A stretch of DNA of 64,000 bases, from NCBI GenBank assembly GCA_903903925.1, contig CAIVAU010000096.1, forward strand, positions 1 to 64,000. Direction: 5' to 3'. Positions within the stretch are counted from its first letter, which is position 1. Each line of letters starts with the position of its first letter. The notes under the pieces are model-generated. The model did no database searches. It had not been told where the DNA came from and worked only from the letters and a program-made list of their open reading frames with translations. Below, piece after piece: positions 8,657 through 17,499 of the stretch. Both the position numbers and the translations under genes were made by a program. The DNA is from an uncultured cyanobacterium. Lineage in GTDB: Bacteria > Cyanobacteriota > Cyanobacteriia > Cyanobacteriales > Nostocaceae.

Positions 8657-8986
8657 ATGGAATTTGAAGCATTATTTCTAGGATTAGAACCTTTGACTGC
8701 TCTGGCAGTGGGCATCGGAGCGTTTGCTTTAGCACCTGTCGTTAATACGCTTGGTAAAGCAATGGGTCAAGAGAATTTGGGCGAACCCTTAGCAGAATCG
8801 GCTAAGGAACATACTAAAAAAGCGATCGCTTGGGGTTTGGAGGCATTTGATAATGCTCAGTCTAGTTTTGCTGAGGCTGAGGAATCTTTCCGCGATCTAG
8901 TTGCTGATGCACAGGCGGAACGTATAAAGAATAAGGTTCAGACAGAGAATAATCACCCCCACGAAGTCGAAATCGTTTCTGAATAA
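8657..8986 (+). CDS. DUF5132 one-helix membrane protein, likely P-type ATPase partner
   Basis: The 109-residue protein starts with a hydrophobic segment (LTALAVGIGAFALAPVV, about residues 14-30). It continues as an amphipathic, Ala/Glu-rich cytoplasmic stretch with a TKKAIAWGLEAFD segment, and ends HPHEVEIVSE. I recognise this as DUF5132, which recurs in cyanobacteria beside metal P-type ATPases. The plan (one helix, AWG segment, charged tail with possible metal ligands) resembles the mycobacterial PacL proteins that chaperone and feed P-type ATPases; that comparison is my inference. The tail of this copy has two His residues that the second copy at 12364 lacks. It faces the intact ATPase gene in convergent orientation. 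Confidence 0.7.
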   Translation: MEFEALFLGLEPLTALAVGIGAFALAPVVNTLGKAMGQENLGEPLAESAKEHTKKAIAWGLEAFDNAQSSFAEAEESFRDLVADAQAERIKNKVQTENNHPHEVEIVSE

Positions 8987-9164
8987 TCTAGCTGTGATTT
9001 CTTTGCCACTTTCGACCTAGATTCTGGGTTTAATTCCCTCATTCGATTTTCCGTTAATTATGGAGTCTCCACACCCTACGCCCTACACCCTTTGGATCAT
9101 TATACTAAACACGGTTTAGCGATTCTAGTTGAGTTAAAATGGTAAGGCACTTACAACTAATCAA

Positions 9165-9329
9165 ATGCCCATGGAAACCGCTTTGAAGAATATACAGAAG
9201 ACATTGTTGATCGTGTTGGGAAGCGCTAGCCTGATTGTTGGCATCGTTGGCATTCTGCTACCGTTCCTCCCTGGAACTCCCTTCTTGATCTTGTCACAAA
9301 TCTGCTTTGGTGCGGCAGCGGCACTTTGA
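9165..9329 (+). CDS. Truncated DUF454/YbaN-like membrane protein
   Basis: A 54-residue frame starts at ATG 9165 (a second in-frame ATG is at 9171). It contains LIVGIVGILLPFLPGTPFL, the hallmark of the DUF454 (YbaN) family, then ends at ICFGAAAAL. Full family members are about 110-130 residues, with a conserved CF.RSS segment after this point. Here a stop follows at once, so it is probably a broken gene. DUF454 genes often sit near P-type ATPases of this kind in cyanobacteria, which fits its place between the DUF5132 gene and the ATPase. Confidence 0.5.
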   Translation: MPMETALKNIQKTLLIVLGSASLIVGIVGILLPFLPGTPFLILSQICFGAAAAL

Positions 9330-9481
9330 AGTAGAAACCAAAAGCGGAGCTGAAAATGCTCCGCCCAAGGTGTTAGCTAACAAGTAAAAAGTCAAAAGTA
9401 AAAAGAAAGAGTCATCAAATTGGTGATAGGCGACTAAATTTATTTATGGAGATTCTCTTTCTACTTTTATCTTTTTACTTT

Positions 9482-11764
9482 TTAATTTGATTCTAAGTGA
9501 AGTTGCAATCTTTGTTCTTCCTCGACTAACGTCGCCGGATTTAAAGAATGACTTAAAGGAGTCACGCCACCAACACCTAATAGAGGACGCAAGCCATTTA
9601 TTTCGGCGAGAATTGCCGAACCGTTGTTGACAACGATCGCAACCAGTGGATCTAGAGCAAATATGACACCAAACAGCATGGCCCCGATGTTAGGAACGGC
9701 GACTATCGCTGTATTCTGCCAGATAATATCCATTGCTTGTTTGGCAATCTTGATAGCGTATACAAGACTTTGCAGGTCATCTTCCATCAGCACAACATCT
9801 GCTGTTTCCCTGGCAATATCGGTGGCACCAGCAAAAGAAATTGATACATCGGCATAGGCAAGAGCCGCAGAGTCATTAATGCCATCGCCGCAGAAAGCAA
9901 CTGTTTTACCGCTGTCGTGCAGTGCCTTCACGACCTCAACCTTGCGTTCTGGGAAGGCTTCTGCATAGACATTATTGGCATTAATTCCCAATTCTGCTGC
10001 TACAGCCGTCGCCACTCGGCTAACATCACCGCTGAGCATGTAAGAAGTGATACTTTGTTTTTTGAGTTCCTGAATAACGCCTTGACTTTCTGGTCGCAGC
10101 GGGTCGCGGAACAGAATTACCCCTAGCAATTGACCGTCTCCAGCTATATAGACAAGGGAATGACTACCAGATTGGAGATTGGGGTGGTGCTTGTCGAGGA
10201 AGTCTAGACTGATATTTTCTTGCTGCATGAAGCGAGGGCTACCAACTAACAACTTCATCCCATTGATGGTTGCACGTACACCCAATCCCACCTGATAGTT
10301 CCACTCTTCACACTCTTGCAGTTGGACTCCAGTATTCTTCGCATGACGGACGATAGCTTCGGCGACTGGATGAGTCAGACCTTGTTCGGCACTTGCTGCC
10401 AAACTCAGCACTTCCCACTCCGTAAATCCATCTATGACTTTAATGTCAGTCACTCTCGCACGTCCTTGGGTCAATGTTCCCGTCTTGTCAAAAACAACGG
10501 TATCGATCCGGGAAAGGATTTCGATCGCCCGACCGCTGCGAATAAAGACGCCGTTACGAGCTGCATAAGTTAAAGCTGACAGAATCGTTGTCGGTACAGA
10601 AACTCGAATACCTGTCCCAAAGTCAAGTGTCAGCATTGCGATCGCACGGCTCAAGTTACCACTAAATAAGCCCACACCACCTGCCAGCACTAGAGTTGGC
10701 ACGACTGCTTGGTTGGCTACTAATGCTGCGTAATTCTCCACACGGGTATCGTGTACCGGAGCAGATTGCATCAGTGACACTATCATACCAGCACGAGTAT
10801 TATTCCCTGTTCGCTCCGCCAAAATGCACAGATGACCCTCAACCACCAGAGTTGAGGCGAAGACTTCATCACCTTCAGTACGAATCACTGGCACTGACTC
10901 TCCAGTCAGCTTGCATTGATCAATCAATCCAGTACCGCGTAAAATATAACCATCTACTGGAATCTGGTCTCCTGGATAAACGATGACGCGATCGCCCTCT
11001 ACTATTTCCTTGGCTAAAATTTGTACCTCTTGCCCATTCCGTTCTACGAAAGCATATTTACTCAGAGAATCTAGCAGGCTGAGAGAAGCTCGCTCGCTTC
11101 CCCTAGATGTCATGTCTCTAATCACCTCACCCCCTTCTATCAGACTTAGCATAAATGCTGGGGCAAAATAATTACCCTGTAGGGTGTGTAGGCTAATCGC
11201 CAGACCGTCGAGGAAATCGATGTTCAGTTGCTGCTCTTGTTGAATGCCTTCGTATGCCCGGATAAACACAGGTATAGATGCAGCAAAAATGACACCTGTC
11301 ATCACAACGCCGGGCATTGGCAATCCCAGTACAGCACTTAAACTGAGCGCCAGACCCAACGCAGGTAATCCTAAACGCTCCCAATAAACAATGTTATCGT
11401 TGCTTTCTACCTTTTCGTTGGTAGTAGGTACTAAAGCAATATCAATGACCGAAGCTTGCTGAATCATCTCAAACAGCTTCTGCTGTGTTGTCGTAATCTC
11501 GACAGTGCTTGCTTTGTAATCGAATTCAACAGCTATTGAACTGGTTATTAGATTGAGATGTACATTGATGACACAACTTAGCGATTCTACCAAATATTGG
11601 AGTTTACGACCATACTCCGCATCTTTTGCTAATTCAGGTATTTTAAGACGAATCCGCCACTCATTCTTGTGGACGATTTGATATCTTACCTTAGAAAAAC
11701 AAGGTGTCGTTGAGCTACTTATAGATTGAAACTGGGTGATTTCTAAACTGGGTTGAGTTTTCAC
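9482..11764 (-). CDS. P1B-like P-type ATPase, catalytically intact, no CPC motif
   Basis: The 760-residue protein carries all catalytic landmarks: TGES in the actuator domain, DKTGT with the phosphorylated Asp426, HPVAEAI in the nucleotide-binding domain and GDGINDSAAL in the hinge. The N-terminus (about 25-105) resembles an HMA-like ferredoxin fold but lacks CxxC. In the membrane helix before the P-domain, the usual CPC metal site is replaced by FGT (TLDFGTGIRVSVPT), so the transported ion is not one of the classic Cu/Zn/Cd set by this test. It lies convergent to DUF5132 copy 1 and divergent from the second DUF5132-ATPase unit. A metal-export or metal-supply role is likely; the ion is unknown. 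Confidence 0.85.
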   Translation of the reverse strand: MKTQPSLEITQFQSISSSTTPCFSKVRYQIVHKNEWRIRLKIPELAKDAEYGRKLQYLVESLSCVINVHLNLITSSIAVEFDYKASTVEITTTQQKLFEMIQQASVIDIALVPTTNEKVESNDNIVYWERLGLPALGLALSLSAVLGLPMPGVVMTGVIFAASIPVFIRAYEGIQQEQQLNIDFLDGLAISLHTLQGNYFAPAFMLSLIEGGEVIRDMTSRGSERASLSLLDSLSKYAFVERNGQEVQILAKEIVEGDRVIVYPGDQIPVDGYILRGTGLIDQCKLTGESVPVIRTEGDEVFASTLVVEGHLCILAERTGNNTRAGMIVSLMQSAPVHDTRVENYAALVANQAVVPTLVLAGGVGLFSGNLSRAIAMLTLDFGTGIRVSVPTTILSALTYAARNGVFIRSGRAIEILSRIDTVVFDKTGTLTQGRARVTDIKVIDGFTEWEVLSLAASAEQGLTHPVAEAIVRHAKNTGVQLQECEEWNYQVGLGVRATINGMKLLVGSPRFMQQENISLDFLDKHHPNLQSGSHSLVYIAGDGQLLGVILFRDPLRPESQGVIQELKKQSITSYMLSGDVSRVATAVAAELGINANNVYAEAFPERKVEVVKALHDSGKTVAFCGDGINDSAALAYADVSISFAGATDIARETADVVLMEDDLQSLVYAIKIAKQAMDIIWQNTAIVAVPNIGAMLFGVIFALDPLVAIVVNNGSAILAEINGLRPLLGVGGVTPLSHSLNPATLVEEEQRLQLHLESN

Positions 11765-11795
11765 TATTGGTTGTCAGCGTAATATTTTGAACTAT

Positions 11796-11828
<33 letters not shown>

Positions 11829-12280
11829 ATTTATCAGGTTTTGGTATCTGTCTTTAGGCTATTGATGACATCCTGTTATCTCCCGATTGTTGAAGAATTC
11901 TGACGGATGCATTCTTACAACTATTCTACTAGGTTCAGTAATATTTCTACAGTTTGACGCACTGGCTCGTCTGTAATCCCTGAGGGGGTACATGATTTGC
12001 AGGCATCGGATATCACCTTGTTACATGTCAGCAGCTTTTGCTTCATATGTCATATTGGTTAGAACTCAGGAGACGTTCGTCAGAATTTATGTTTCTTTTG
12101 GTAGCTGTCTTGGTGGCTATTGACAACATCCTGTTATCTCCAGTTTAACAATTCTGGCTCCTGACTTCTGACTGCTGTTATTCTGATTCTTATTATAAGA
12201 CTCTGGGTGTACTTTTTAGATTAAAAGTAGACTATTTTTGGATTAAGTGTAACGCTAGTTACTTAAGTATAAAATTTTTC

Positions 12281-12309
12281 TTGACAAGGCACATATAACA
12301 ATGTATATA
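12281..12309 (+). promoter_or_regulatory. Probable sigma-70-type promoter of the second ATPase operon
   Basis: A consensus -35 box TTGACA lies at 12281-12286. It is followed after 17 bases by TATATA (12304-12309), which sits in a run that also offers TATAAAAT. This is 55 bases ahead of the DUF5132 start codon at 12364. That gene has a good AGGAG binding site at 12351-12355, 8 bases before the ATG. Confidence 0.6.
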
Positions 12310-12315
12310 TAAAAT

Positions 12316-12336
12316 ACAAGGTTTTTTTAACCTTGT
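12316..12336 (+). promoter_or_regulatory. Perfect 8-bp hairpin in the leader of the second ATPase operon
   Basis: ACAAGGTT (12316-12323) and AACCTTGT (12329-12336) pair perfectly around a five-T loop. The hairpin lies just after the predicted -10 box and before the ribosome binding site. It could stabilise the mRNA, be an operator for a dimeric regulator, or act as a simple RNA switch. The sequence alone does not decide this. Confidence 0.45.
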
Positions 12337-12363
12337 AACAAACTGTTATGAGGAGAGTGTTTT

Positions 12364-12681
12364 ATGGATTTATTGCTTGGTATTGAGCCATTAACTGTTT
12401 TAGTGGTTGCTGCTAGTGCGGCGATTCTCGCGCCAATTGTCAGCGTATTAGGAAACACTCTTGGGAATTCTGATTTAGGGGAATCGATATCAAAATCGGC
12501 AAGAGACGTAACAAAAGATACTTTGGTTTTTGGTATTGGAGTTCTTGAAAATACTCAAACTGCTATTGCCGAAGCGCAAGAATCATTCCAAGACATTCTT
12601 AGTGAAGCTAAGTCAGAATATACAAGCAAGAAACATGCTGAAAAAATAGAACCTCGTGAAGTAACTATCATAACTGAGTAA
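12364..12681 (+). CDS. DUF5132 protein, second copy, first gene of the dead-ATPase operon
   Basis: The 105-residue protein parallels the copy at 8657: GIEPLTVLVV, a hydrophobic helix, an AxxxAPIVSVLGNTLG segment, SKSARDVTKDTLVFG and AEAQESFQDIL. Its tail reads EPREVTIITE where copy 1 has HPHEVEIVSE, so the two His residues that could bind metal are missing. It has a strong promoter and ribosome binding site and precedes the degenerate ATPase by 167 bases. If DUF5132 proteins are ATPase partners, each ATPase here has its own, and the changes in protein and partner are parallel. Confidence 0.7.
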   Translation: MDLLLGIEPLTVLVVAASAAILAPIVSVLGNTLGNSDLGESISKSARDVTKDTLVFGIGVLENTQTAIAEAQESFQDILSEAKSEYTSKKHAEKIEPREVTIITE

Positions 12682-12848
12682 ACGTTTTCAGTCTAATTTC
12701 TTCAGAATTCTAAAGAGATTGATCAACTATTTGCATTTGTAGAGTGGAGACTTTGCTCAACCTAACATCGGTGGTAGGCGGGGTTCCGTTTGCCACTATG
12801 CAATGTTTTTGAAACCTTTACAAGTCTATAGAAAATATTGAGGATTTT

Positions 12849-15041
12849 ATGGAAACTCAGTATGGGTTAATTCCTTATCAAGTGGTACATACAACGCCGG
12901 AACGAATTCGCGTTTATATTTCTAAGCTTACCTCCGACTCAGACTATAAGCGTAAACTTAATTTCCTCGCCACGAATCTGGTCGATGTAACAGAAATTCG
13001 GATTAACGAACAAGCTTCTTCGCTGATTGTTCACTACGCTTCACCAGTAGAATCTAACGACAGCCGAATCAGTGATTTGCAAGCCATTATCGAGCAAGCA
13101 AACGATAGTAATCTTCAGATTGAATTGTCCATAGATGAGCCAAGTGAAAAAAATCCGTTTGAACGGCTAATCTTACCTAGTGTGGGACTAGGATTGGCAA
13201 TATCAGCGGTTTCATTTGGAGTACCTATTCCACCATTACTGCTTGTTAGCATAACATTAATTAGTGCAGTTCCCGTCGTCACCAATGCATTGAGCAATGT
13301 CTTGAGGGGACAAATGGATGCTGAAATTTTAAATGCTGCGTGGACAGTTCTTCATACTTTAGAGGGACAATACGTTGCTCCAAATTTAGATATGACTATA
13401 GCTTCTGGTGCTGAGGGGTTGCGTGAAGCAACAGGACACAACACGTTCCCACTACCAAAAGCGCGATTACCATTAAATGTAGTCCGAGTAGAAAGAGGCG
13501 AGAAAGAAATCAAAATTCCTGTGACTGAATTGGTCTATGGAGATATCTTCATCCTCTATCCAGGAGAGATCAGTCCTGTGGACGGTAAAATTCTCACAGG
13601 TGAAGGTTTTGTTGATATTAGTATTTTGACTGGTGAACCAACCCCAATAGTTGTCACTTGTGGTGAAACACTTATGGCGTACAGTTTGGTGCTTGAGGGC
13701 AAGCTCAGGGTTATAGTTGAGAAGCTGCCAGAAGATACCAACTACGCATTAGAATCTCATCTTGCTCGTAGTGCACCGCGACACGTTACAGAAATTGGTG
13801 AGTATGCTGAGGAGGCAGGAGAAGCGATAATTCTACCGACATTGGCGATGTCTGGGATCACTTATTTGCTGACAGCAAACGTTAACCAGTCCTTGGCTTT
13901 TCTGAAGCTTGATCTAGCAACAGGAATTAGCATTTCCGCGCCGACAGCAGTACTGTCCTCCATGACACAAGCAAAGCATAATGGTATCTATATTGAGAGT
14001 GGACATGCGCTAGAAGTACTGTCTCAAGTTGATGTCATTGTGTTTGCTAAAACAGGTACTTTAACCCAAGGAAGTTTAAGAGTTTTAGACGTTGAAGTAT
14101 TAGGCGACATCACTCAAGCAGAGTTAATTGGCCTTGCTGCATCAGTTAAAGAAGGATTTCATCATCCTGTTGCCATAGCGCTTATTAGCTATGCACAAGA
14201 ACAGGGAATTGAGCTTTTCCCCTGTAACAATTGGAAGCATCAGCGAGATTTTGAATTAGGTGTGTCGGCTGAAATTGGCTCACGCCAGATTTTTGTCGGT
14301 AGTTCTGCATATTTGGAAGAGCAAGGAATTTCTTTCATCTCTTTTCCTGAGCAAAATATTGGTCAATTAGAAACAGAGGCTCAAGGTATTTGGCGAGTTT
14401 ATGTTGCTGCAGATGGTCAATTGTTGGGCAGAATCACCTGTTGCGACGATATTTGCCCCCAAAGCCCCCAAGTCGTTGCGTCACTACGGTCACGCGGCTT
14501 GGAAGTTCACATGGTTACGAGTAATAATTGGGAAGTTGCAAATAATGTTGCTAATTGGGTAGGAATTGCACCTGAGTTTGTTCATGCTGAAGCCACTCCT
14601 CAATATAAGGTAGAACTCGTTCAAGGGCTACAAGCCAAAGGCAAAAAGGTTGTTTTTGTTGGTGAGGGTATGGACGATTATCCCGCAATGTGCTATGCAG
14701 ATGTAGCTATTGGTAGCGATCGCTCTTGTCCGTTGATTGCTGAAACAGCAGAAGTCCTTTTGCCCTACGGAGATCTACCGACTTTATTAACTGCCTTAGA
14801 TATTGCCACCGAAACAATCAATATCATTCGGCAGAATATCGCTATCATTACAGTTCCAAACATTAGCATTGTCATGCTTGGTGTGTTGTTTGCGATCGAA
14901 CCAATTTTTGCAGTTATTTCAAATAACGCCATCAATCTATTAGCTGAGTTAAATGCTCTGCGACCACTCTTGAATTTCACTATCAGAGAGAGCAGGGAGC
15001 AGGGAGCTCTTAGCAGGGGAGCAGGGGAGCAGGGGAAATGA
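12849..15041 (+). CDS. P-type ATPase homologue with lost catalytic residues (pseudo-ATPase)
   Basis: The 730-residue protein aligns over its whole length with the ATPase at 9482: HMA-like N-terminus without CxxC, membrane helices, actuator, P- and N-domains. The key residues differ. The phosphorylated Asp is Ala400 (FAKTGTLTQG), the actuator TGES is TGEP (261-264), and the hinge GDGxND is GEGMDD (605-610). HHPVAIALI of the N-domain is kept, and the membrane CPC position is LAT. The frame is uninterrupted, has a promoter and lies in an operon, so this looks like a maintained pseudoenzyme, not decay. The last 17 or so residues (ESREQGALSRGAGEQGK) are encoded by an intruding gagcaggg-type repeat. 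A regulatory or heteromeric role with the intact ATPase is possible (inference). Confidence 0.85.
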   Translation: METQYGLIPYQVVHTTPERIRVYISKLTSDSDYKRKLNFLATNLVDVTEIRINEQASSLIVHYASPVESNDSRISDLQAIIEQANDSNLQIELSIDEPSEKNPFERLILPSVGLGLAISAVSFGVPIPPLLLVSITLISAVPVVTNALSNVLRGQMDAEILNAAWTVLHTLEGQYVAPNLDMTIASGAEGLREATGHNTFPLPKARLPLNVVRVERGEKEIKIPVTELVYGDIFILYPGEISPVDGKILTGEGFVDISILTGEPTPIVVTCGETLMAYSLVLEGKLRVIVEKLPEDTNYALESHLARSAPRHVTEIGEYAEEAGEAIILPTLAMSGITYLLTANVNQSLAFLKLDLATGISISAPTAVLSSMTQAKHNGIYIESGHALEVLSQVDVIVFAKTGTLTQGSLRVLDVEVLGDITQAELIGLAASVKEGFHHPVAIALISYAQEQGIELFPCNNWKHQRDFELGVSAEIGSRQIFVGSSAYLEEQGISFISFPEQNIGQLETEAQGIWRVYVAADGQLLGRITCCDDICPQSPQVVASLRSRGLEVHMVTSNNWEVANNVANWVGIAPEFVHAEATPQYKVELVQGLQAKGKKVVFVGEGMDDYPAMCYADVAIGSDRSCPLIAETAEVLLPYGDLPTLLTALDIATETINIIRQNIAIITVPNISIVMLGVLFAIEPIFAVISNNAINLLAELNALRPLLNFTIRESREQGALSRGAGEQGK
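14990..15036. repeat. gagcaggg tandem repeat inside the end of the pseudo-ATPase gene
   Basis: The bases agcagggagcagggagctcttagc and following gagcagggg units form the 3' end of the pseudo-ATPase reading frame. The ggagctcttagcaggg core recurs at 28798-28814 (reverse), 50560-50577 and 50659-50676. The repeat extended the protein and now places its stop codon over the start of the next gene. Confidence 0.8.
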
Positions 15042-15706
15042 TGCTAACTAGACAGATCAAGAATCCAGAAACCCGCTTAATTTTGTCCATTGGCTTAGCT
15101 CTATTAGCCTATCTGCTACTGCCCAAATTTCTAGGTACAGAAGTTCATATCCTTGCTGGTTGGGATTTAGGAGTTCTCTGTTTTCTAGCATTAGTTGGGT
15201 TTACAGTTCTCAATTGCAACTCTGAACAGACACTTTATCATGCCCGAATGCGAGAACCAAGTTCTTTATCAATTCTGGTGTTGGTAGTTATTACAGCTTG
15301 TACAAGTATTTTTGTGATCGGATTTATGTTAGGAGATATCAAAACGACTCCTCAACCAATTCGGTCGGTTCAAACCTGGTTGTCGCTCTTAGCAATTATC
15401 TGCTCTTGGCTACTTACCCACACAATGTTTGCGCTGCATTACGCCCGTGTTTATTACAACGAAGTTGATGTTGAAAATTTAGAAAAATATGCTGGTGGCT
15501 TAGAATTTCCTACTGATGAGTCGCCAGATTACTTTGATTTTATGTATTTTTCTTTCACCATTAGCATGACCTCCCAAACCTCAGATGTATCAATTACTTC
15601 TCGTCAAATTCGACGGATAGTATTAGGACATGAATTGGTATCATTCTTTTTTTATAGTGTGATTGTCGCTACTACCGTTAATACTGTAGCTAATTTAATC
15701 ATATGA
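15038..15706 (+). CDS. DUF1345 family membrane protein
   Basis: The 222-residue protein has about five hydrophobic segments. It has the DUF1345 features HTMFALHYARVYY (about residues 126-138) and an ESPDYFDFMYFSFTISMTSQTSDV segment read in two parts, followed by SRQIRRIVLGHE. The function is unknown, though the latter part resembles ion-channel pore regions. The gene overlaps the stop of the pseudo-ATPase gene (ATGA); starts at 15038 and 15041 are both possible. It is probably translated from the same mRNA as DUF5132 copy 2 and the pseudo-ATPase, which ties it to the same membrane function. Confidence 0.8.
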   Translation: MMLTRQIKNPETRLILSIGLALLAYLLLPKFLGTEVHILAGWDLGVLCFLALVGFTVLNCNSEQTLYHARMREPSSLSILVLVVITACTSIFVIGFMLGDIKTTPQPIRSVQTWLSLLAIICSWLLTHTMFALHYARVYYNEVDVENLEKYAGGLEFPTDESPDYFDFMYFSFTISMTSQTSDVSITSRQIRRIVLGHELVSFFFYSVIVATTVNTVANLII

Positions 15707-15826
15707 AATAGATGTCGATGGTTATGCTCCCCCTGAACAGCTTGGGCCAAAAGCCAAACGGGGAAACTATGGGGTGAGGTGGGAGGCGTTGTCTTTGGCT
15801 ACGATCATGGTACTGGCTTAGTCTTC

Positions 15827-15861
15827 AAGAATCCCATGCCTTCTAGGCGTGGGAGTGTCAA
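15827..15861 (+). mobile_element. Solitary IS200/IS605-like right end
   Basis: The sequence cccatgccttctaggcgtggg (15833-15853, a GCC/GGC-centred hairpin with short loop) is preceded by caagaat and followed by agtgtcaa. This matches the subterminal hairpin and flank typically seen after tnpB genes of cyanobacterial IS605-type elements. No transposase or tnpB frame remains upstream, so this is a leftover end or a MITE. Confidence 0.5.
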
Positions 15862-16070
15862 GCTGCATCACCCTTAGACTGGCGTTTTCTTGCAATAGCC
15901 TTTCTTAACTCCTCATCACCTGTAGGATTATCAGGTTTGTACCAAACTTGATTAGGTTCAGCATTGATTTTGTCCATGAGAGTGTGAAAAGCCATTTGGT
16001 CGTTAGGATGCTCTCTCAAATAAGCTTTCAGTTCAGACTTAGTCATTTGTTCAAAACTGGGGTTAGTCAT
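15858..16070 (-). CDS. DUF6887-like small protein
   Basis: The 70-residue product begins MTNPSFEQMTKSELKAYLRE and continues with HPNDQMAFHTLMDKI. This is the pattern I associate with the cyanobacterial DUF6887 family, usually encoded directly downstream of a DUF6888 gene. Here its ATG overlaps the stop of the upstream gene (16067-16070). Such tightly coupled small pairs resemble toxin-antitoxin modules, but I know of no experimental proof. Confidence 0.6.
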   Translation of the reverse strand: MTNPSFEQMTKSELKAYLREHPNDQMAFHTLMDKINAEPNQVWYKPDNPTGDEELRKAIARKRQSKGDAA

Positions 16071-16267
16071 TCTTCAAATCTCCATTCACCATCACGAGAT
16101 ATTTTGATCCCTAAATCATTTCCAGCCAAGATATAAATACTTCTATCCCGTTCATCTAGTCTAACAATGTGGATTGGGAGCAAAAACGTACAGGTAGTTA
16201 CTTGACAACGAATGAAACAAGTCAAAGTCTGTACTGGAGTAGGGTATGAGAATTCTACCATGATCAA
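16067..16267 (-). CDS. DUF6888-like small protein
   Basis: The 66-residue product contains LTCFIRCQ, then IHIVRLDERDRSIYILAGNDLGI and ends WRFEE. This is the order typical of DUF6888 proteins (CF..C, FR.DER, Y.LAG, WRF). It overlaps the DUF6887-like gene by 4 bases, so the two are translationally coupled. The start may be the first Met or the MVEFSYP two codons later. Confidence 0.6.
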   Translation of the reverse strand: MIMVEFSYPTPVQTLTCFIRCQVTTCTFLLPIHIVRLDERDRSIYILAGNDLGIKISRDGEWRFEE

Positions 16268-16676
16268 ATGTTATGCAAAAGACATTTTACTGTAGCTACT
16301 GTAGATGATTTGTCAAAATCTTAAATCTTATTAAGAATTAATAAGCGTTAATGTCATGTCAACCCGTGTGCAGCTTTAGAGCATCTGTGGTAGAAGTTGT
16401 TGACTAGGGATGGGAGATAGCGATTACTTTAATTTTAGGCTAAAAAAGCATTGAAACTAAAATTTCAACACTGCTTGTGGGCTTACCAGATCAGAGGAAG
16501 CGGAAAGCTCAGCTATCTGGGATGAGCGCACGTTTGATGCCCATGACTATGCCTTGCTTTGCTCGTATACCCATCCAGATGCATCGAGTCCAGAGCTTGA
16601 CCTAGTCACCGACAGTGAAATGGACACCAATGCTACAAATATGTTAATCTGTCATATAAGCGTATGACGAAGAGAA
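16268..16676. other. Intergenic stretch with an unidentified gene remnant
   Basis: The left part is non-coding. From about 16480 to a stop at 16665-16667, a plus-strand frame reads WDERTFDAHDYALLCSYTHP, then SSPELDLVTDSEMDTNAT. It has protein-like composition but no start codon and no ribosome binding site. I take it as the remains of a gene whose family I cannot name. VapB begins 10 bases later. Confidence 0.4.
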
Positions 16677-16943
16677 ATGGCAATGCGAATCAATGCCCGA
16701 TTAGATGAAGAGTATTCTAACAAAGTAGCCTACATTCAGCAGCAGACCAATCAGGGAGTAACGGATGTGATCAAGTCTGCTATTGAGTTGTACTACCAGC
16801 AGCTTCAGCAGCACCAAAAAAACCCACTCTTAGCACTAATGGAAAGTGGTTTTATTGGTTGTGGTGAAGCAGATCCTAATCTGTCTGTGAACTACAAGTC
16901 AGTTTTGAGAGATGGCTTGAAAGCTAAGTATGGTTATTGTTGA
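16677..16943 (+). CDS. Ribbon-helix-helix antitoxin of a VapBC pair
   Basis: The 88-residue protein starts MAMRINARLDEEYSNKV, with a short basic strand then two helices (VTDVIKSAIELYYQQL). This is the ribbon-helix-helix layout of CopG-type antitoxins. The tail, including MESGFIGCGEADPNLS, resembles the toxin-binding ends of such antitoxins. It overlaps the PIN toxin gene by 14 bases. A start two codons later (MRINARL) is equally likely. It is expected to bind its own promoter and to neutralise the toxin. Confidence 0.75.
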   Translation: MAMRINARLDEEYSNKVAYIQQQTNQGVTDVIKSAIELYYQQLQQHQKNPLLALMESGFIGCGEADPNLSVNYKSVLRDGLKAKYGYC

Positions 16944-17352
16944 TACAGGCTTTTGGTTAGCTTTGGCAAATCGAAATGACCCACACCATACTCAAGCAAT
17001 AAAAGTACTTGCTCATGTCAAAGAACCTCTCATTACGACTTGGGCTGTCGTTACTGAAACTTGCTATCTACTTTTGACAACAATGGGCAACCAAGCTCAA
17101 GTTAATTTCATAAGTAACTTGTCTACAGGGATATTTACAGTTTTTGATTTACAGCCGCATCATGGTAGACGCATTTGTGAACTGATGGAACAATATGCGG
17201 ACTTACCAATGGATCTTGCCGATGGCTCGCTAGTCGTTTTAGCAGAACACTTGGGACATGGACGAATTCTTTCGGTTGACCGAAGAGATGTCAATACTTA
17301 CCGTTGGAAAAATACTTATCCCTTTGAAAATCTGATGCTTTTAGATAGTTAA
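16930..17352 (+). CDS. PIN-domain ribonuclease toxin (VapC family)
   Basis: The 140-residue protein has the PIN layout: first Asp in IVDTGFWLAL, a Glu in VVTETCYLL, and the acidic pair in DLPMDLADGSLVV, followed by ILSVDRRDVNTYR. All expected acidic residues are present, so the RNase should be active. It overlaps the antitoxin gene, as is usual for vapBC. The length is normal. Confidence 0.85.
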   Translation: MVIVDTGFWLALANRNDPHHTQAIKVLAHVKEPLITTWAVVTETCYLLLTTMGNQAQVNFISNLSTGIFTVFDLQPHHGRRICELMEQYADLPMDLADGSLVVLAEHLGHGRILSVDRRDVNTYRWKNTYPFENLMLLDS

Positions 17353-17499
17353 AGATATGACTGAGTAATAATAATAACTGGTTATGTAACGAGGGTTTCC
17401 TCTTTTGCATTTAACCCTCGAATCCTCACCTTTACCTAAAACCGAAGACCATAAATACAGAGACTAACTAGCAACTTACGTTAATAGCCAAAGTTCTCT

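Noticed and set aside
12849..15041. Possibility that the pseudo-ATPase is a decayed pseudogene
   Set aside because: The frame of 730 codons is intact, promoter and ribosome binding site are good, and the N-domain HP motif is kept; I call it a gene but flag the doubt.
15707..15830. DVDGYAPPEQLG-like reading, as in a Ser/Thr kinase fragment
   Set aside because: Only about ten residues match, too short to support a call.
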